Shown piece by piece: positions 1 to 10,127 of a stretch of 38,352 nucleotides of DNA. The DNA is from Bacteroidota bacterium (GTDB lineage Bacteria; Bacteroidota; Bacteroidia; Chitinophagales; Saprospiraceae), in NCBI GenBank assembly GCA_029573365.1, contig JAKQGD010000627.1, positions 1 through 38,352 of the forward strand, in the 5' to 3' direction. The translations under genes and the position numbers were made by a program. The notes under the pieces were generated by a model, which saw nothing but the letters and a program-made list of their open reading frames with translations, did not search any database and was not told the origin of the DNA. The stretch's first letter is position 1, and every line of letters begins with the position of its first letter.

Positions 1-122
1 AGGATGAATTCTATCCTTATGCCCGCCAGCTCGTGGCCACCGTGTCCGCCGGATGCAAACAACAATACAGGGATTAATGCCAGTATGGCAAAGATGCTTA
101 AAGATTTAATTAAAGTTTTCAT
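1..122 (-). CDS. N-terminal part of a secreted protein (partial, continues past window edge)
   Basis: Reverse strand from 122 reads MKTLIKSLSIFAILALIPVLLFASGGHGGHELAGIRIEFI..., a clear signal peptide; open to the window edge; not in the ORF track. Confidence 0.6.
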   Translation of the reverse strand, partial: MKTLIKSLSIFAILALIPVLLFASGGHGGHELAGIRIEFI

Positions 123-158
123 TATAACATGATAAATAAGGTTTAACAATATGTGTAA

Positions 159-1112
159 TTAATTGTGGGTTTGATGCCTTTTCCTGTGTTTAACAGAAAA
201 AAGGACACCTGCGATGAGAGAAAGGAAAATGACAGACAGAGACAGTCCTATACCTAAGTGGTAATGATTTTCCAGAACGAGTTTAACTCCAACATATACC
301 AGGATCACTGTAAGACTGTGCTTAAGGTAATGAAATGAGTCAAGCATATTTGCAATAAAAAAGTACATAGACCTGAGTCCTAAAATAGCAAAAATATTGG
401 AGGTGAACACTAGGAAAGGATCCTGAGTAATACCGAGGATGGCAGGGATGCTGTCAAGAGCAAACAGGATATCAGTAAATTCTATCAAAACAAGGGCAAG
501 AAACAAAGGTGTTGCTATCACGATACCCTTTTTTCGGATAAAAAAACTTTCTCCGTAAACCTGGCCTGAAACCGGCAGGATCTTCCTTATGGACCTGTAC
601 ACAAATGAATCCTTGGGTTCAAATTTTTCTTCATCATCCGAAAATGCCATTTTCAGTGCGGTCAGTATCAGAAAAGCTCCAAACACGTAGCTTGTCCACG
701 AAAAGTTACTGATTAAATAAACTCCGAAAACAATCATAAGCCCGCGGAATATGAGGGCTCCCAGTATTCCCCAGAATAATACCCGGTGCTGATATTTGCG
801 GGGAATACGGAAGGATTTAAAAATCAGAGCAATCACAAATATATTGTCCACGCTTAGGGTGAGCTCAATCACATATCCAGTAAGGTATTCCATGGTTGCT
901 ACCCAGGCAGATTTACCATAAGCTCCTGGACCAAGCCTGTAAGTGTATATCATCAGGATCACAAAACTAAATAACAAACCTAAGGTGGCCCAAACAATGG
1001 TCCATCGGGTTGCCTCCCGGTAAGAAATTTCATGAGAACCCTTATTGAATACTCCCAGATCAAGGGCCAGGAATATACCGATCAATATGATGAATAATAC
1101 CCAAATTAACAT
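159..1112 (-). CDS. TerC/Alx family integral membrane protein
   Basis: 317 aa, multi-TM, ELTLSVDNIFVIALIF and EFTDILFALDSIPAILGIT motifs typical of TerC. Confidence 0.92.
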   Translation of the reverse strand: MLIWVLFIILIGIFLALDLGVFNKGSHEISYREATRWTIVWATLGLLFSFVILMIYTYRLGPGAYGKSAWVATMEYLTGYVIELTLSVDNIFVIALIFKSFRIPRKYQHRVLFWGILGALIFRGLMIVFGVYLISNFSWTSYVFGAFLILTALKMAFSDDEEKFEPKDSFVYRSIRKILPVSGQVYGESFFIRKKGIVIATPLFLALVLIEFTDILFALDSIPAILGITQDPFLVFTSNIFAILGLRSMYFFIANMLDSFHYLKHSLTVILVYVGVKLVLENHYHLGIGLSLSVIFLSLIAGVLFSVKHRKRHQTHN

Positions 1113-1121
1113 GAACCAGTA

Positions 1122-1580
1122 TTATTTGATAACGCTTGAGTTGATTATGTTTTCCCAGTCAATAGCCTCCAGGAGGTCGCTGCCGGGATGAGGAAAACGA
1201 TTCATGTCATAAACCGGAACATTGACTTCCTTTTTGTCGCGGGTCAAAATACGAAGAACCACGCTCTTCAGCACATTAGTGTCCTGATTGTGTACTACTT
1301 CCTTGACATAGGATTTAGACACCGAACATTCGGCAATATTGGTGATGTCTAATGAACGAACGGTATCATTGTCTATAAAAACCAATTTACCGTTCCTTTT
1401 ATCAAGGCCTATGGCCCCACCCTGGAAGAGTCCTACTTTATCGGGGTTTATTCCATGATTTCCGGCAAGGGACTTAAAATCATTTTTTCTTGCTTTGTCT
1501 TTGCGATTGCCCAGGAAAAAATAGGCCATGGGTCCGATAACCGCCATTACTAATAATATGTTTAGAATAATTGAAGACAT
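1122..1580 (-). CDS. Hypothetical protein with one N-terminal TM helix
   Basis: 152 aa ORF; single hydrophobic N-terminus followed by a soluble domain; compactly packed upstream of terC. Confidence 0.7.
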   Translation of the reverse strand: MSSIILNILLVMAVIGPMAYFFLGNRKDKARKNDFKSLAGNHGINPDKVGLFQGGAIGLDKRNGKLVFIDNDTVRSLDITNIAECSVSKSYVKEVVHNQDTNVLKSVVLRILTRDKKEVNVPVYDMNRFPHPGSDLLEAIDWENIINSSVIK

Positions 1581-1700
1581 TCTGTTATTTTTTAATCTGG
1601 TTATAAATAAAATAAGTGCCAGGTACTGAACAAAAAGGTCAGTACTAAAACTTATGCGATTTGCATAGATCCTGTCCGGGTGTTACCGGCAGGAGTTTAT

Positions 1701-2099
1701 TTACCAGAAGATATGAAAAGGAAAAATAAGGTGCCGTAGCCGCTCCTTTTCGGAGGCGACCAGCTCAAAATAAAGTCTTCTAGCAGCGGAAACATGCTGA
1801 ATAGGTATGTCTAAGGACAAATCTAATTTTGCCGGCCGGGCATGATGATGGCATGGTTTGATTGCTGTACTGCAGTCAGAAGTAAAAGATGCAAAACCAA
1901 GACTCTTAACTGAAGCAAATGGGATCTGACATGATTGCTTAAATATTCCGGAATGAGCCGCACAGGCAAGGGCGGAGCAATCAGGAAAAGGCTGGGCTTT
2001 GATGGCAAATATAAATACAAGGGTCGCAAGAAGAATAGCAAGTTTGCTCTCTTTAGATTGGAGACCCTTGTCGTCAGGTGATATTTGGTTCTTTGCTAT
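1701..2099 (-). CDS. Possible secreted small protein lacking an ATG/GTG/TTG start (in frame after trkA stop)
   Basis: Stop-free frame directly after the trkA TAA: (T)IAKNQISPDDKGLQSKESKLAILLATLVFIFAIKAQPFPDCSALACAAHSGIFKQSCQIPFASVKSLGFASFTSDCSTAIKPCHHHARPAKLDLSLDIPIQHVSAARRLYFELVASEKERLRHLIFPFHIFW*. Signal-peptide-like segment; no canonical start codon before it. Confidence 0.35.
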   Translation of the reverse strand: MAKNQISPDDKGLQSKESKLAILLATLVFIFAIKAQPFPDCSALACAAHSGIFKQSCQIPFASVKSLGFASFTSDCSTAIKPCHHHARPAKLDLSLDIPIQHVSAARRLYFELVASEKERLRHLIFPFHIFW

Positions 2100-2102
2100 G
2101 GT

Positions 2103-2798
2103 TTATTGATTTTCTTCTATAAATTTGTCAATGTTACTCTTGGTACCAAATACCAGCAAAAGGTCATTTTCCTCAAACATGTAAACAGAATGAAGAATGC
2201 CGAAAACTATTTTTTCTACTGTAGAGCTGCCTAGATAATTTTTAACCTCATTTTGTTTGATGACCGTAACAATGTGGGCATTGTATTTCTTTTTTATGTC
2301 AATGTCTCCCAAAGTAAGGCCTATGATTTTAGATGGGATCTTTACCTCCACGATTTCATATTCGCCATGCAACTCCATGCTTTTGACGGCCCCTTGCACC
2401 ATGATCCTGTTGGAGAGTTCTATGGCGTATTCTGCTTCCGGCTCAATAATCTCATCTACTTGCATGGCTTCTAGCACAGTGGTATGAACAGGAGTCAGCG
2501 ATCTGGCTATTATTCGACCATGATAGTGTTTTTTAATCAAAGCAGTCGTCGTTATGGAAGCACCTACATCCTCTCCGATGGCTATTACTACCAGGTCACA
2601 GTCATCGAGAGGCATATAATTTATAGACGCTTCTTCTGATGAGTCCAGGCCGATGGCGTGGTTGATCTTACGTTGTATGAGTTCCACTTTGGCAGGGTTA
2701 ACATCTACGCCAAATACTTCATGTCCGTCTTCTGCAAGTTTGGCAGCCAGGTTACCACCAAAATTTCCCAAACCGATGACTATTATTTTCTTTTTCAT
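2103..2798 (-). CDS. trkA: TrkA/KtrA-type potassium uptake regulatory subunit (RCK domain)
   Basis: Rossmann GLGNFGGNLAAKLAEDGHEVFGVDVN start plus TrkA-C-like C-terminal part; adjacent to trkH. Confidence 0.92.
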   Translation of the reverse strand: MKKKIIVIGLGNFGGNLAAKLAEDGHEVFGVDVNPAKVELIQRKINHAIGLDSSEEASINYMPLDDCDLVVIAIGEDVGASITTTALIKKHYHGRIIARSLTPVHTTVLEAMQVDEIIEPEAEYAIELSNRIMVQGAVKSMELHGEYEIVEVKIPSKIIGLTLGDIDIKKKYNAHIVTVIKQNEVKNYLGSSTVEKIVFGILHSVYMFEENDLLLVFGTKSNIDKFIEENQ

Positions 2799-2816
2799 TG
2801 ATAAATCCTTTGAATA

Positions 2817-4595
2817 TTAATTGATGACCACATTTTCTTTAGGGTAGTAAGGCACAACCCCTGTTTTTTGTTCCATGATGCTGCTAAATATACCCATGAG
2901 GAAGGTAAGAAAACTTACTCTACCCAAAAACATGAGAAGAATCAGAACTACATTGCCCGCAGACGATAGCGAAGGAGTGATCCCAACACTAAGTCCTACC
3001 GTAGAATAGGCAGAAATACATTCAAAAAGAAGGTCTTTAAACAGGATCTCAGGATGGAGAAAAGCCAGAAGAAAGGTTCCAAAACTGATGGCAAATACAG
3101 ACAACATAATGACGGCATTTACCTGCAGTATGGTGTTGCCTGGGATTTCCTTGTACTTGATGACCATCTTTTCCTTACCCAGAATTACATTCCACAGACT
3201 GAGCAAAGCCAGAGAAAAAGTCGTGGTTTTGATACCGCCACCAGTAGACCCGGGTGAAGCTCCAATCCACATAAGAGCCATAATAAGCATAAAAGCAGGA
3301 ATGCCCAGCTGGCCCATGTTTATGTTGTTAAATCCTGCGGTCCTCGGAGTTACAGAATTAAAAAATGAAACAGCTACCTTGCCCCAGAACGAATGCTCCT
3401 GAAGAGAGCCGTTGTATTCTGCCAGAAAAAATAGTACAGTACCAGCCACAAGCAGGATGGAAGTAGTAATGATTATGAGCCAGTTGTTGGTGGTAAACTT
3501 TACTATTTCTTTCTGGTACTCAAACCCCAGGGATTTTATTGACGCAAGTCGACCCAGTAAATTGTTTTTAATGAGGACATAATGGTTTATCATAACAGAA
3601 TAACTGATACCTCCCGTGATAATTAGCCACGCTACGGTCAGATGCAACGGATAGTTAAAACGGGCCGAGGGCTCATAAAGAGAGTTGCTTAGAGTAGAAA
3701 ACCCGGCATTGCAAAAGGCGGAAATGGAATGGAATACAGCAAAAAAGGCGGGTTTGTCGGTGATGCCCTCACCGGTGACAAAGATGTAGATCAACAAAGC
3801 TCCAATGGCTTCGACCAGAAAAGTGATGAATACAATTTTAAAAAGCGAGCTGAAAGTGTTTTTACTGCTCAACTCTTTGATCATGTCGCTTACCATCATC
3901 CGGTTGCGAAAAGAAGTAGAAGAATTGAAAATCAGAGCAAAAACATTGGTAACAGTCAGGATGCCAAGACCGCCGAGCTGTATGAGAATCATTATTATGA
4001 CTTGCCCGAAAAGGGTAAAATCCTTGCCTGTATCCAGCACAGCCAGCCCTGTAACTGTAACTGCACTGGTAGAGGTGAACAATGCCTGTATAAATGTAAC
4101 GCCTTTATGAGAAGCAGCAGGTAGCATCAGACAGATGGCCCCAAAGAGTATGAGAAACATAAAACTCAACACAAACAACAAGGACGGATGGATGTTGGTA
4201 TTACCCAAGCTGGCTATCTTAAACGAAATGGCCAAGAAACCAATGAATGTGGCAAGGAAAAGTCTGAATCCTTCTACATCGACAAAGTTACTAAAAAAGC
4301 CCATGCACCATATGACTGACACTATAAGGTACGTCATTGAAATGCATAAGAACACCACCCGTGCTGACCGAACGTACACATTACGGGCAATCAGCAGCAA
4401 ATACAGGCTCATCAGCATACAAATAAGACTGAACAGCAGGTTTATAGACTTATAAATGTACGGGAATGCACCATATTTGCCCATATCAAACCCTGTTTCT
4501 GCTATTTGTCCCAGTATGATGAGCAACGCAAAGGCAAACACTATATTTACAATGTGTTTGAAGTACTTATCTCCAAACTCTATGAGGGCTTTCAT
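2817..4595 (-). CDS. trkH: TrkH/KtrB-type potassium transporter membrane subunit
   Basis: 592 aa; selectivity-filter-like segments TSTSAVTVTGLAV, SAFCNAGFS, TPRTAGFN, SAYSTVGLSVG. Confidence 0.93.
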   Translation of the reverse strand: MKALIEFGDKYFKHIVNIVFAFALLIILGQIAETGFDMGKYGAFPYIYKSINLLFSLICMLMSLYLLLIARNVYVRSARVVFLCISMTYLIVSVIWCMGFFSNFVDVEGFRLFLATFIGFLAISFKIASLGNTNIHPSLLFVLSFMFLILFGAICLMLPAASHKGVTFIQALFTSTSAVTVTGLAVLDTGKDFTLFGQVIIMILIQLGGLGILTVTNVFALIFNSSTSFRNRMMVSDMIKELSSKNTFSSLFKIVFITFLVEAIGALLIYIFVTGEGITDKPAFFAVFHSISAFCNAGFSTLSNSLYEPSARFNYPLHLTVAWLIITGGISYSVMINHYVLIKNNLLGRLASIKSLGFEYQKEIVKFTTNNWLIIITTSILLVAGTVLFFLAEYNGSLQEHSFWGKVAVSFFNSVTPRTAGFNNINMGQLGIPAFMLIMALMWIGASPGSTGGGIKTTTFSLALLSLWNVILGKEKMVIKYKEIPGNTILQVNAVIMLSVFAISFGTFLLAFLHPEILFKDLLFECISAYSTVGLSVGITPSLSSAGNVVLILLMFLGRVSFLTFLMGIFSSIMEQKTGVVPYYPKENVVIN

Positions 4596-4691
4596 TCTAT
4601 GGGAAAAATCTGGTTTTCATTTTGTGTTAAAAACACGCAAAGCTATGCTTTTTAGTCTATTGCTAAAAACTAATTTTTGAAACCACTGCGT

Positions 4692-5342
4692 TTATTTGAT
4701 TCTGTTCATTTTAATAATGAATGGCACGGTAGTCACGATAACTATACCCAAAACTATATAGCCGAGATACTGAGTGATATCCACGCCATATGTGGATATA
4801 AGATAACCATGCAGGTAATGGCCTGCCAGGATAAAGGTTGTAGCCCATGTGAGCGAACCTGCAATATTGTAAATCATAAAAGTGGAGTAGTCCATCCTCA
4901 CTATACCGGCCACTATAGGGGCAAAGGTGCGGACAAATGGAATAAATCTTGCCATGAATATGGTAATGGGTCCGTGCTTGTCAAAATAGTTTCTGGCATC
5001 TCTCAGGTACTTATGTTTGAAGAAGAAGGTATCCTTCTGGTCGTAAAGCTTTTTACCTCCCCGCAGACCGAAATAATACCCAAAAATATTGCCTAAAATG
5101 CCTGAAATACTGATCAAGGCAATAATGACAATGAGATTGAAAGCTGTGCTGTGACCCTCACTGATGTCTGACATTAGCTTAGTGCTGTACACACCGGTGA
5201 CAAAGAGAAGTGAATCTCCCGGAAGAAAAAAGCCGGCAAAAAGACCTGTTTCGGCAAAGACAATAAACATTATAAGGATAAGCCCTCCGTGGGTTACATA
5301 CCATTGCGGCTGCAATAAATCGGTTAAGTGGAGGAGGCTCAT
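4692..5342 (-). CDS. DedA family membrane protein
   Basis: FAETGLFAGFFLPGDSLLF and FMARFIPFVRTFAPIVAGI motifs; likely start MSLLHLTD at 5342 rather than 5387. Confidence 0.92.
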   Translation of the reverse strand: MSLLHLTDLLQPQWYVTHGGLILIMFIVFAETGLFAGFFLPGDSLLFVTGVYSTKLMSDISEGHSTAFNLIVIIALISISGILGNIFGYYFGLRGGKKLYDQKDTFFFKHKYLRDARNYFDKHGPITIFMARFIPFVRTFAPIVAGIVRMDYSTFMIYNIAGSLTWATTFILAGHYLHGYLISTYGVDITQYLGYIVLGIVIVTTVPFIIKMNRIK

Positions 5343-5415
5343 TCTTGTTTCTGATGATTGATTGATGCGTACGGGATATCCAGTCAAATAATCATGCCAA
5401 ATATCCCGTGTGAAA

Positions 5416-5453
5416 AAAACAGAACCCCGGAATCTGTCCGGAGGTTCTGTTTT
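5416..5453 (-). terminator. Rho-independent terminator of the M4 peptidase gene
   Basis: Minus strand AAAACAGAACCTCCGGACAGATTCCGGGGTTCTGTTTTTTT: long stem plus T tract directly after the stop at 5467. Confidence 0.75.
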
Positions 5454-5466
5454 AGCCGATTTTTCT

Positions 5467-8400
5467 TTATTGTTTTACAAAACGATTGGCTTGTACCTGA
5501 CCACCGCTCTGCAAAGTAATAAAATACAGGCCCGGAATCAGGGGGCCAACATTGATTGTATTTTCGCCGGGACTAAGACCTGCATGCTGTATCACTATTT
5601 TGCCTTGAGTGTCTGTTATCACCAGTGAATTATCCTTATTAAGTCGGTCAGTCATGACCAGGGTCAAAAATCCCTGAACAGGATTTTGCCTGATGGAAAA
5701 AAAGTCAGCAGATGATGAAGACGCAGGGTTGATGGTACCGGAAAGGACTCTGTCGCCATTGGAAAACCAAACACCCCACCTTTTACCTGAAATAAACAAA
5801 GCCGGACTGCCTGCTGCTTCTATCTTGTTGGTCTTTAGATTTACGACATTGGTGTTGTATCCGTTTGCTGCGAGGTTTTCGACATCAAAAATGATTTTAT
5901 TGTCGCTGCTGCTAAAATTGGGGTACCCCAGGGTATTGTTTTTATTGTATATAGCCGCTGCTGAGCCAGACTCAATGTTTGCTCCGATTATGCTTATAAA
6001 TTCGCTTTCGTCCACGTAATCAAAGGCTATGATATAGGGACTGTTTTTAGAAAACACAGGGTTGGCCACGCTCACTTTTTCTGGAAGTGAACTAAACAAC
6101 TTGCTTACTTTTCCCAGGGCAAAGCCACCTACGTCATCGTTCCACACATTGATAAAGCTTATGTCCCAGTATAGGATAGAGCCTGATGTGGCACTTTTGA
6201 TTTCGTTTTCTGCATCGTACATGATATTTTCGCCGGTGATGTCAAACTCCATGGCATCGGCATAGTTGACATCGCCGGTAACCACACCCTGCGAATAGGT
6301 AGGGTTGTACAGTTCAAATGTGTTTTGGACCACCTGTGAGCCACCAAAATAGAACACTTCGATCTCATTTACTTTTTCTTTGGTTACAGCCGCTATTTTT
6401 AGACCATCCTTGGAGATGATGGCGTTTCTCCATACCGGGGAGTTGCCAATAATCTGTTCCTGGGGGGTTACATTTGTTTGTGACCAGTCGATAAATATAT
6501 AATGAATCTTGTCATCCGTGCCTACAAATATGATCTCGCTGCCGTCGTCGGTGATGCTTGGCTTGGACTGTACTCCTGAGGAGGAAATTTGTCCGAGATT
6601 GTTTCCGTTTGTATCGTAAACAAACAAGCCGGTGTTGTTGCTTCCTGTGACCAGAATAAATTGTTGTCCGGGATTGTCGCCCAGATCGTTTTCGTAGTTG
6701 CCTCCCTGGCCTCCCAGAATGCCTACCTGGTCAAAAGCAGTTTTGGCTGCATTAACTTCAGCTGTGCCATAAAGGTCTGTGGCCGCCTTGATTACAGCGA
6801 TTCTGCAATCTACAAACTGGGATGACTTGGTCAGGTAGTTTGTCAGAGCTCTGTAATACACTTTTTCGGCTTTATCTTTTCCTACTGCTGTGGCAAACTT
6901 AAAGAAGGCCCAGTTAGGTATTCCGCTGTTGATATGTACTCCGCCGTTATCCTCGGTGCCCCGATATCTTTCGTCGTAGTGACGGGGTTGCCAGCCTCTG
7001 TTAAAGTCATTGGTGGCAGCACCGTTGTGAGGGTCCTGCATATCACGAAGGGCTCCGGAAGGAAAAGCAGAAGTTTTAACCACATCTTCGCCTATTTTCC
7101 AATCATCGCGGTCTATCATGGCCCCAAAGATGTCGGCAAAAGACTCGTTAAGGGCCCCCGACTCTCCTACATAGGTAAGGTTTGCTGTACTCTCTACCAC
7201 ACCGTGTGTCATCTCATGGCCAGCTACGTCCAGGCCTCTTGCCAAGGGTTGAAAAGCACCGTCGCCGTTTCCATAAAACATGGCTTGACCGTTCCAGAAG
7301 GCATTTCCCATGGAAGATCCATCGTCATCCGCTACATTAATAAGTGATACGATGTTTCCTCCGGCTCCGTTTATGGACTTCCTATTGTGGGTATTTCTAA
7401 AATATTCGTAGGCTGTACCTCCGTTAAAATGGGCAGAGACAGAAGTTTTATTTGCCCAGGTATTGTTTGAAGAGGTTACGTGGTCGTAGTTGAAGTTGTC
7501 CTTGGCTGGTGAGGTATTAAAGGCGTCGATGGTCCAGATGACACCTTCAGGATCATTTGGCAACTGATTAGGCAGTGAGGAAAACATATCCCTGGACCCA
7601 TCAATAAGATAAAATTTGGTACCCACCTGATATGTGTTGATTACACGGCTCACATTAAAGAGGTCAATCGCATTGGCTGTAGCCTTGCCATCAAGCAGGG
7701 TTTCTGATACATCAGAATCATGGAAATGGCCACAATCTTCCTCTGCATTATGGTTGTGAAACTTGCATATTGCCAGGTTTTTATGGATGATTTTTTTGGT
7801 TTTGGCATCTACAAAATATTCCCACCTTTCTTGCAGGTTTTTGTATGCTGTGACATGGTATGCCAGAATCATCTGACCACCGTGCGGATAAATGACCAGC
7901 TCATGGGAGTCAGTCATACCATCAAAGAGGCTGATGACACGGGGGTCGTACTGAGGAGCAGGTCCCAGATCAGATCTCACCAGATCATGACAGACCTGTG
8001 CCGTCACTGCAGGTGTGATATCGGTTTCTGCAGTCGGGTAGTAAATACCATTGAGAAAATTGAATGAATTGCCTCTTCCGTGCAACACGATCTCAGCCCC
8101 GTAAACAGGGACACCTTTAAAGACCTGTCTTGCCCTGATGTGAGTCATGCCGAGTTCGTCGTTTTCGGTAGAAAGAATGACTATCTCATTTTCGGGGTCG
8201 CTGATCTGCATAAGAGGTGCTGCTGCAGTTAAATAAGCCATGGCCATACCTTCGGTTGTCCTGTCTCCTGAGACGGTAAGCTGAGGCGTACCTTCTATAT
8301 ATGCCGGTACCTTCCTGTCTGTGATATAGCCTGCTTTCAGACCCCTGACCGAAGCCTGAAGTTGTCCGGCATCAAGAGGTCGAAAATAGACCGGTCGGTA

Positions 8401-8556
8401 TTCTTTTGGTGTTTTGACAACTTGATTGTGCTTATTTACCAAAACTTTGTCCACAGGCTTTACTCTGACGTTTTCGTCAAACCTTACTGACTTTAACTGT
8501 CCACTGGTTGCCATCTGACAGTAAAGGAAAACCAACAGCAGGAAATAATTTTTCAT
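5467..8556 (-). CDS. Secreted thermolysin-like (M4) metallopeptidase with FTP propeptide and T9SS type A sorting domain
   Basis: HEMTHGVVE and GALNESFADIFGAMID zinc-site motifs, HINSGIPN, C-terminal SVVITDTQGK-like / GLYFITLQSGGQVQANRFVKQ sorting domain; start probably MKNYFLLL at 8556. Confidence 0.93.
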   Translation of the reverse strand: MKNYFLLLVFLYCQMATSGQLKSVRFDENVRVKPVDKVLVNKHNQVVKTPKEYRPVYFRPLDAGQLQASVRGLKAGYITDRKVPAYIEGTPQLTVSGDRTTEGMAMAYLTAAAPLMQISDPENEIVILSTENDELGMTHIRARQVFKGVPVYGAEIVLHGRGNSFNFLNGIYYPTAETDITPAVTAQVCHDLVRSDLGPAPQYDPRVISLFDGMTDSHELVIYPHGGQMILAYHVTAYKNLQERWEYFVDAKTKKIIHKNLAICKFHNHNAEEDCGHFHDSDVSETLLDGKATANAIDLFNVSRVINTYQVGTKFYLIDGSRDMFSSLPNQLPNDPEGVIWTIDAFNTSPAKDNFNYDHVTSSNNTWANKTSVSAHFNGGTAYEYFRNTHNRKSINGAGGNIVSLINVADDDGSSMGNAFWNGQAMFYGNGDGAFQPLARGLDVAGHEMTHGVVESTANLTYVGESGALNESFADIFGAMIDRDDWKIGEDVVKTSAFPSGALRDMQDPHNGAATNDFNRGWQPRHYDERYRGTEDNGGVHINSGIPNWAFFKFATAVGKDKAEKVYYRALTNYLTKSSQFVDCRIAVIKAATDLYGTAEVNAAKTAFDQVGILGGQGGNYENDLGDNPGQQFILVTGSNNTGLFVYDTNGNNLGQISSSGVQSKPSITDDGSEIIFVGTDDKIHYIFIDWSQTNVTPQEQIIGNSPVWRNAIISKDGLKIAAVTKEKVNEIEVFYFGGSQVVQNTFELYNPTYSQGVVTGDVNYADAMEFDITGENIMYDAENEIKSATSGSILYWDISFINVWNDDVGGFALGKVSKLFSSLPEKVSVANPVFSKNSPYIIAFDYVDESEFISIIGANIESGSAAAIYNKNNTLGYPNFSSSDNKIIFDVENLAANGYNTNVVNLKTNKIEAAGSPALFISGKRWGVWFSNGDRVLSGTINPASSSSADFFSIRQNPVQGFLTLVMTDRLNKDNSLVITDTQGKIVIQHAGLSPGENTINVGPLIPGLYFITLQSGGQVQANRFVKQ

Positions 8557-8587
8557 TTTTGCTATTTTATTTTTGAACAATAAGAAA

Positions 8588-9019
8588 TTATTTTTTTACC
8601 TCTAAATCCTTGACAGAATTCATCAGGATATTGTACAAGGTTTCTACGTTTTTATCAGCCAGTGGTTCCTTGCCCCATTTGAGGGTCATGTCAGTATTTT
8701 TGATACGCTGGCCTAAAAAATAATATCTGTTTCCCGGCTCATTGAGAGACATCTTATCCAGACCGAGAGTGACAAAATTTTTAAAGAACTGGGAGCATAC
8801 GGATTTGCTTAGGGAGCCTACTTTTTCATTTCCGCCGGCTGCGGACACCCAGAGAGAGCCGTCCCTGAGAAGGTAGTACTTTTTTACCTGGCCGGAAAAA
8901 CCACCTCCATTGCCAAAACTAAGATAATCTTTTTTGCTCGACTGAGGGTCAAAAGCCTGTTTTGTACCGGAGCAGGAAAGAGCAAACATGGTCAGTGAGA
9001 GAAAAAGGGCCTTATACAT
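8588..9019 (-). CDS. Putative lipoprotein
   Basis: 143 aa; MYKALFLSLTMFALSCSG lipobox; no family recognised. Confidence 0.75.
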   Translation of the reverse strand: MYKALFLSLTMFALSCSGTKQAFDPQSSKKDYLSFGNGGGFSGQVKKYYLLRDGSLWVSAAGGNEKVGSLSKSVCSQFFKNFVTLGLDKMSLNEPGNRYYFLGQRIKNTDMTLKWGKEPLADKNVETLYNILMNSVKDLEVKK

Positions 9020-9101
9020 ATCGGTTAAAACAATTTAATGGTAAAAATGTAACCACAACTAAACACAAATATCCATGCAAAGATTTCACGAATCACAGTT
9101 T

Positions 9102-10082
9102 TCAGGTGTTTCTGAAAACGAGTTTATTTACGATATCTTCAAATTCGTTTTTGAAGGACTCCTGCATGGATGTGGCTCTGAGGTGCGAGATGGCCAGGTC
9201 ACGATATGCCTCTATAAGCTGACGGGAATACTCGATTACATTAACAGATCTGAATATAGAGGTGACGGCCTCAATTTTTTGGGTTTCAGTGGTGTTATCG
9301 TCACGGCCGTAGAACCCCAGCAGGGTTTCTTTCTGGCTTTTGGAAGCAAGCTCAAGTGATTTAAGATAAAGGTATGTTTTTTTATTGCGGAGTATGTCAC
9401 CGCCTATTTTTTTGCCAACCTCCTCAGGTGCCCCAAAAGTGTCCAGTACATCATCCTGCAACTGGAAGGCAATGCCGAAATTTTTTGCAAATTCGTAAAT
9501 GTGCACCACATCATGAAGGGATGCTCCGCCGATGAGGGCTCCCATCTGCATGGCTGCACCAAGGAGCACGGAGGTTTTAAGAGTAATCATCTCCAGATAT
9601 TCAGAAATAGCGACATCGTCCCTTTTTTCAAAATCCATGTCCAGCTGTTGCCCTTCGCAGACTTCAAACGCCATTTTATTGAATATATCCATCAAGGACT
9701 TAACTAATGAGGGGTCGCTGTAGTCCAGGATTTCCTGATATGCCATTATCATCATCACATCACCCGACAAAATGCCGGCATTGACGCCATATTTTCGGTT
9801 GACAGTGGCATGACCTCGTCGGAGGTCCGCTTCATCCATGATGTCATCGTGCAGCAAGGTAAAATTGTGGAAAAGTTCTACCGCCATAGCTGCAGGCAGG
9901 GCTTTTCCTGGATTTTCAGACCAGGCTCCACATCCCATCAGCACAAACACAGGTCTCAGCCTTTTGCCTCCCAGACTCAGGATATACTCTGTGGGTTCGT
10001 ACAACGAGGAGGGCTTTCGAGCCCTGTACCACGAGGCGAGATGAGTGTCAAACATTTGCCGGTAGCGGCTGATTATTTCCAT
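9102..10082 (-). CDS. Polyprenyl (geranylgeranyl-type) diphosphate synthase
   Basis: First Asp-rich motif LLHDDIMDEADLRRG and second FQLQDDVLDTFG. Confidence 0.94.
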   Translation of the reverse strand: MEIISRYRQMFDTHLASWYRARKPSSLYEPTEYILSLGGKRLRPVFVLMGCGAWSENPGKALPAAMAVELFHNFTLLHDDIMDEADLRRGHATVNRKYGVNAGILSGDVMMIMAYQEILDYSDPSLVKSLMDIFNKMAFEVCEGQQLDMDFEKRDDVAISEYLEMITLKTSVLLGAAMQMGALIGGASLHDVVHIYEFAKNFGIAFQLQDDVLDTFGAPEEVGKKIGGDILRNKKTYLYLKSLELASKSQKETLLGFYGRDDNTTETQKIEAVTSIFRSVNVIEYSRQLIEAYRDLAISHLRATSMQESFKNEFEDIVNKLVFRNT

Positions 10083-10127
10083 AAATCCGGAGGCGGTGAT
10101 GTCGCAAAAATAAGTCTTCTATACCGG

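Noticed and set aside
1823-2041. 72-aa ORF from the track
   Set aside because: Leu/Pro-rich with TTG start; overlaps a longer frame that has a signal-peptide-like segment. Not certain, but less convincing.
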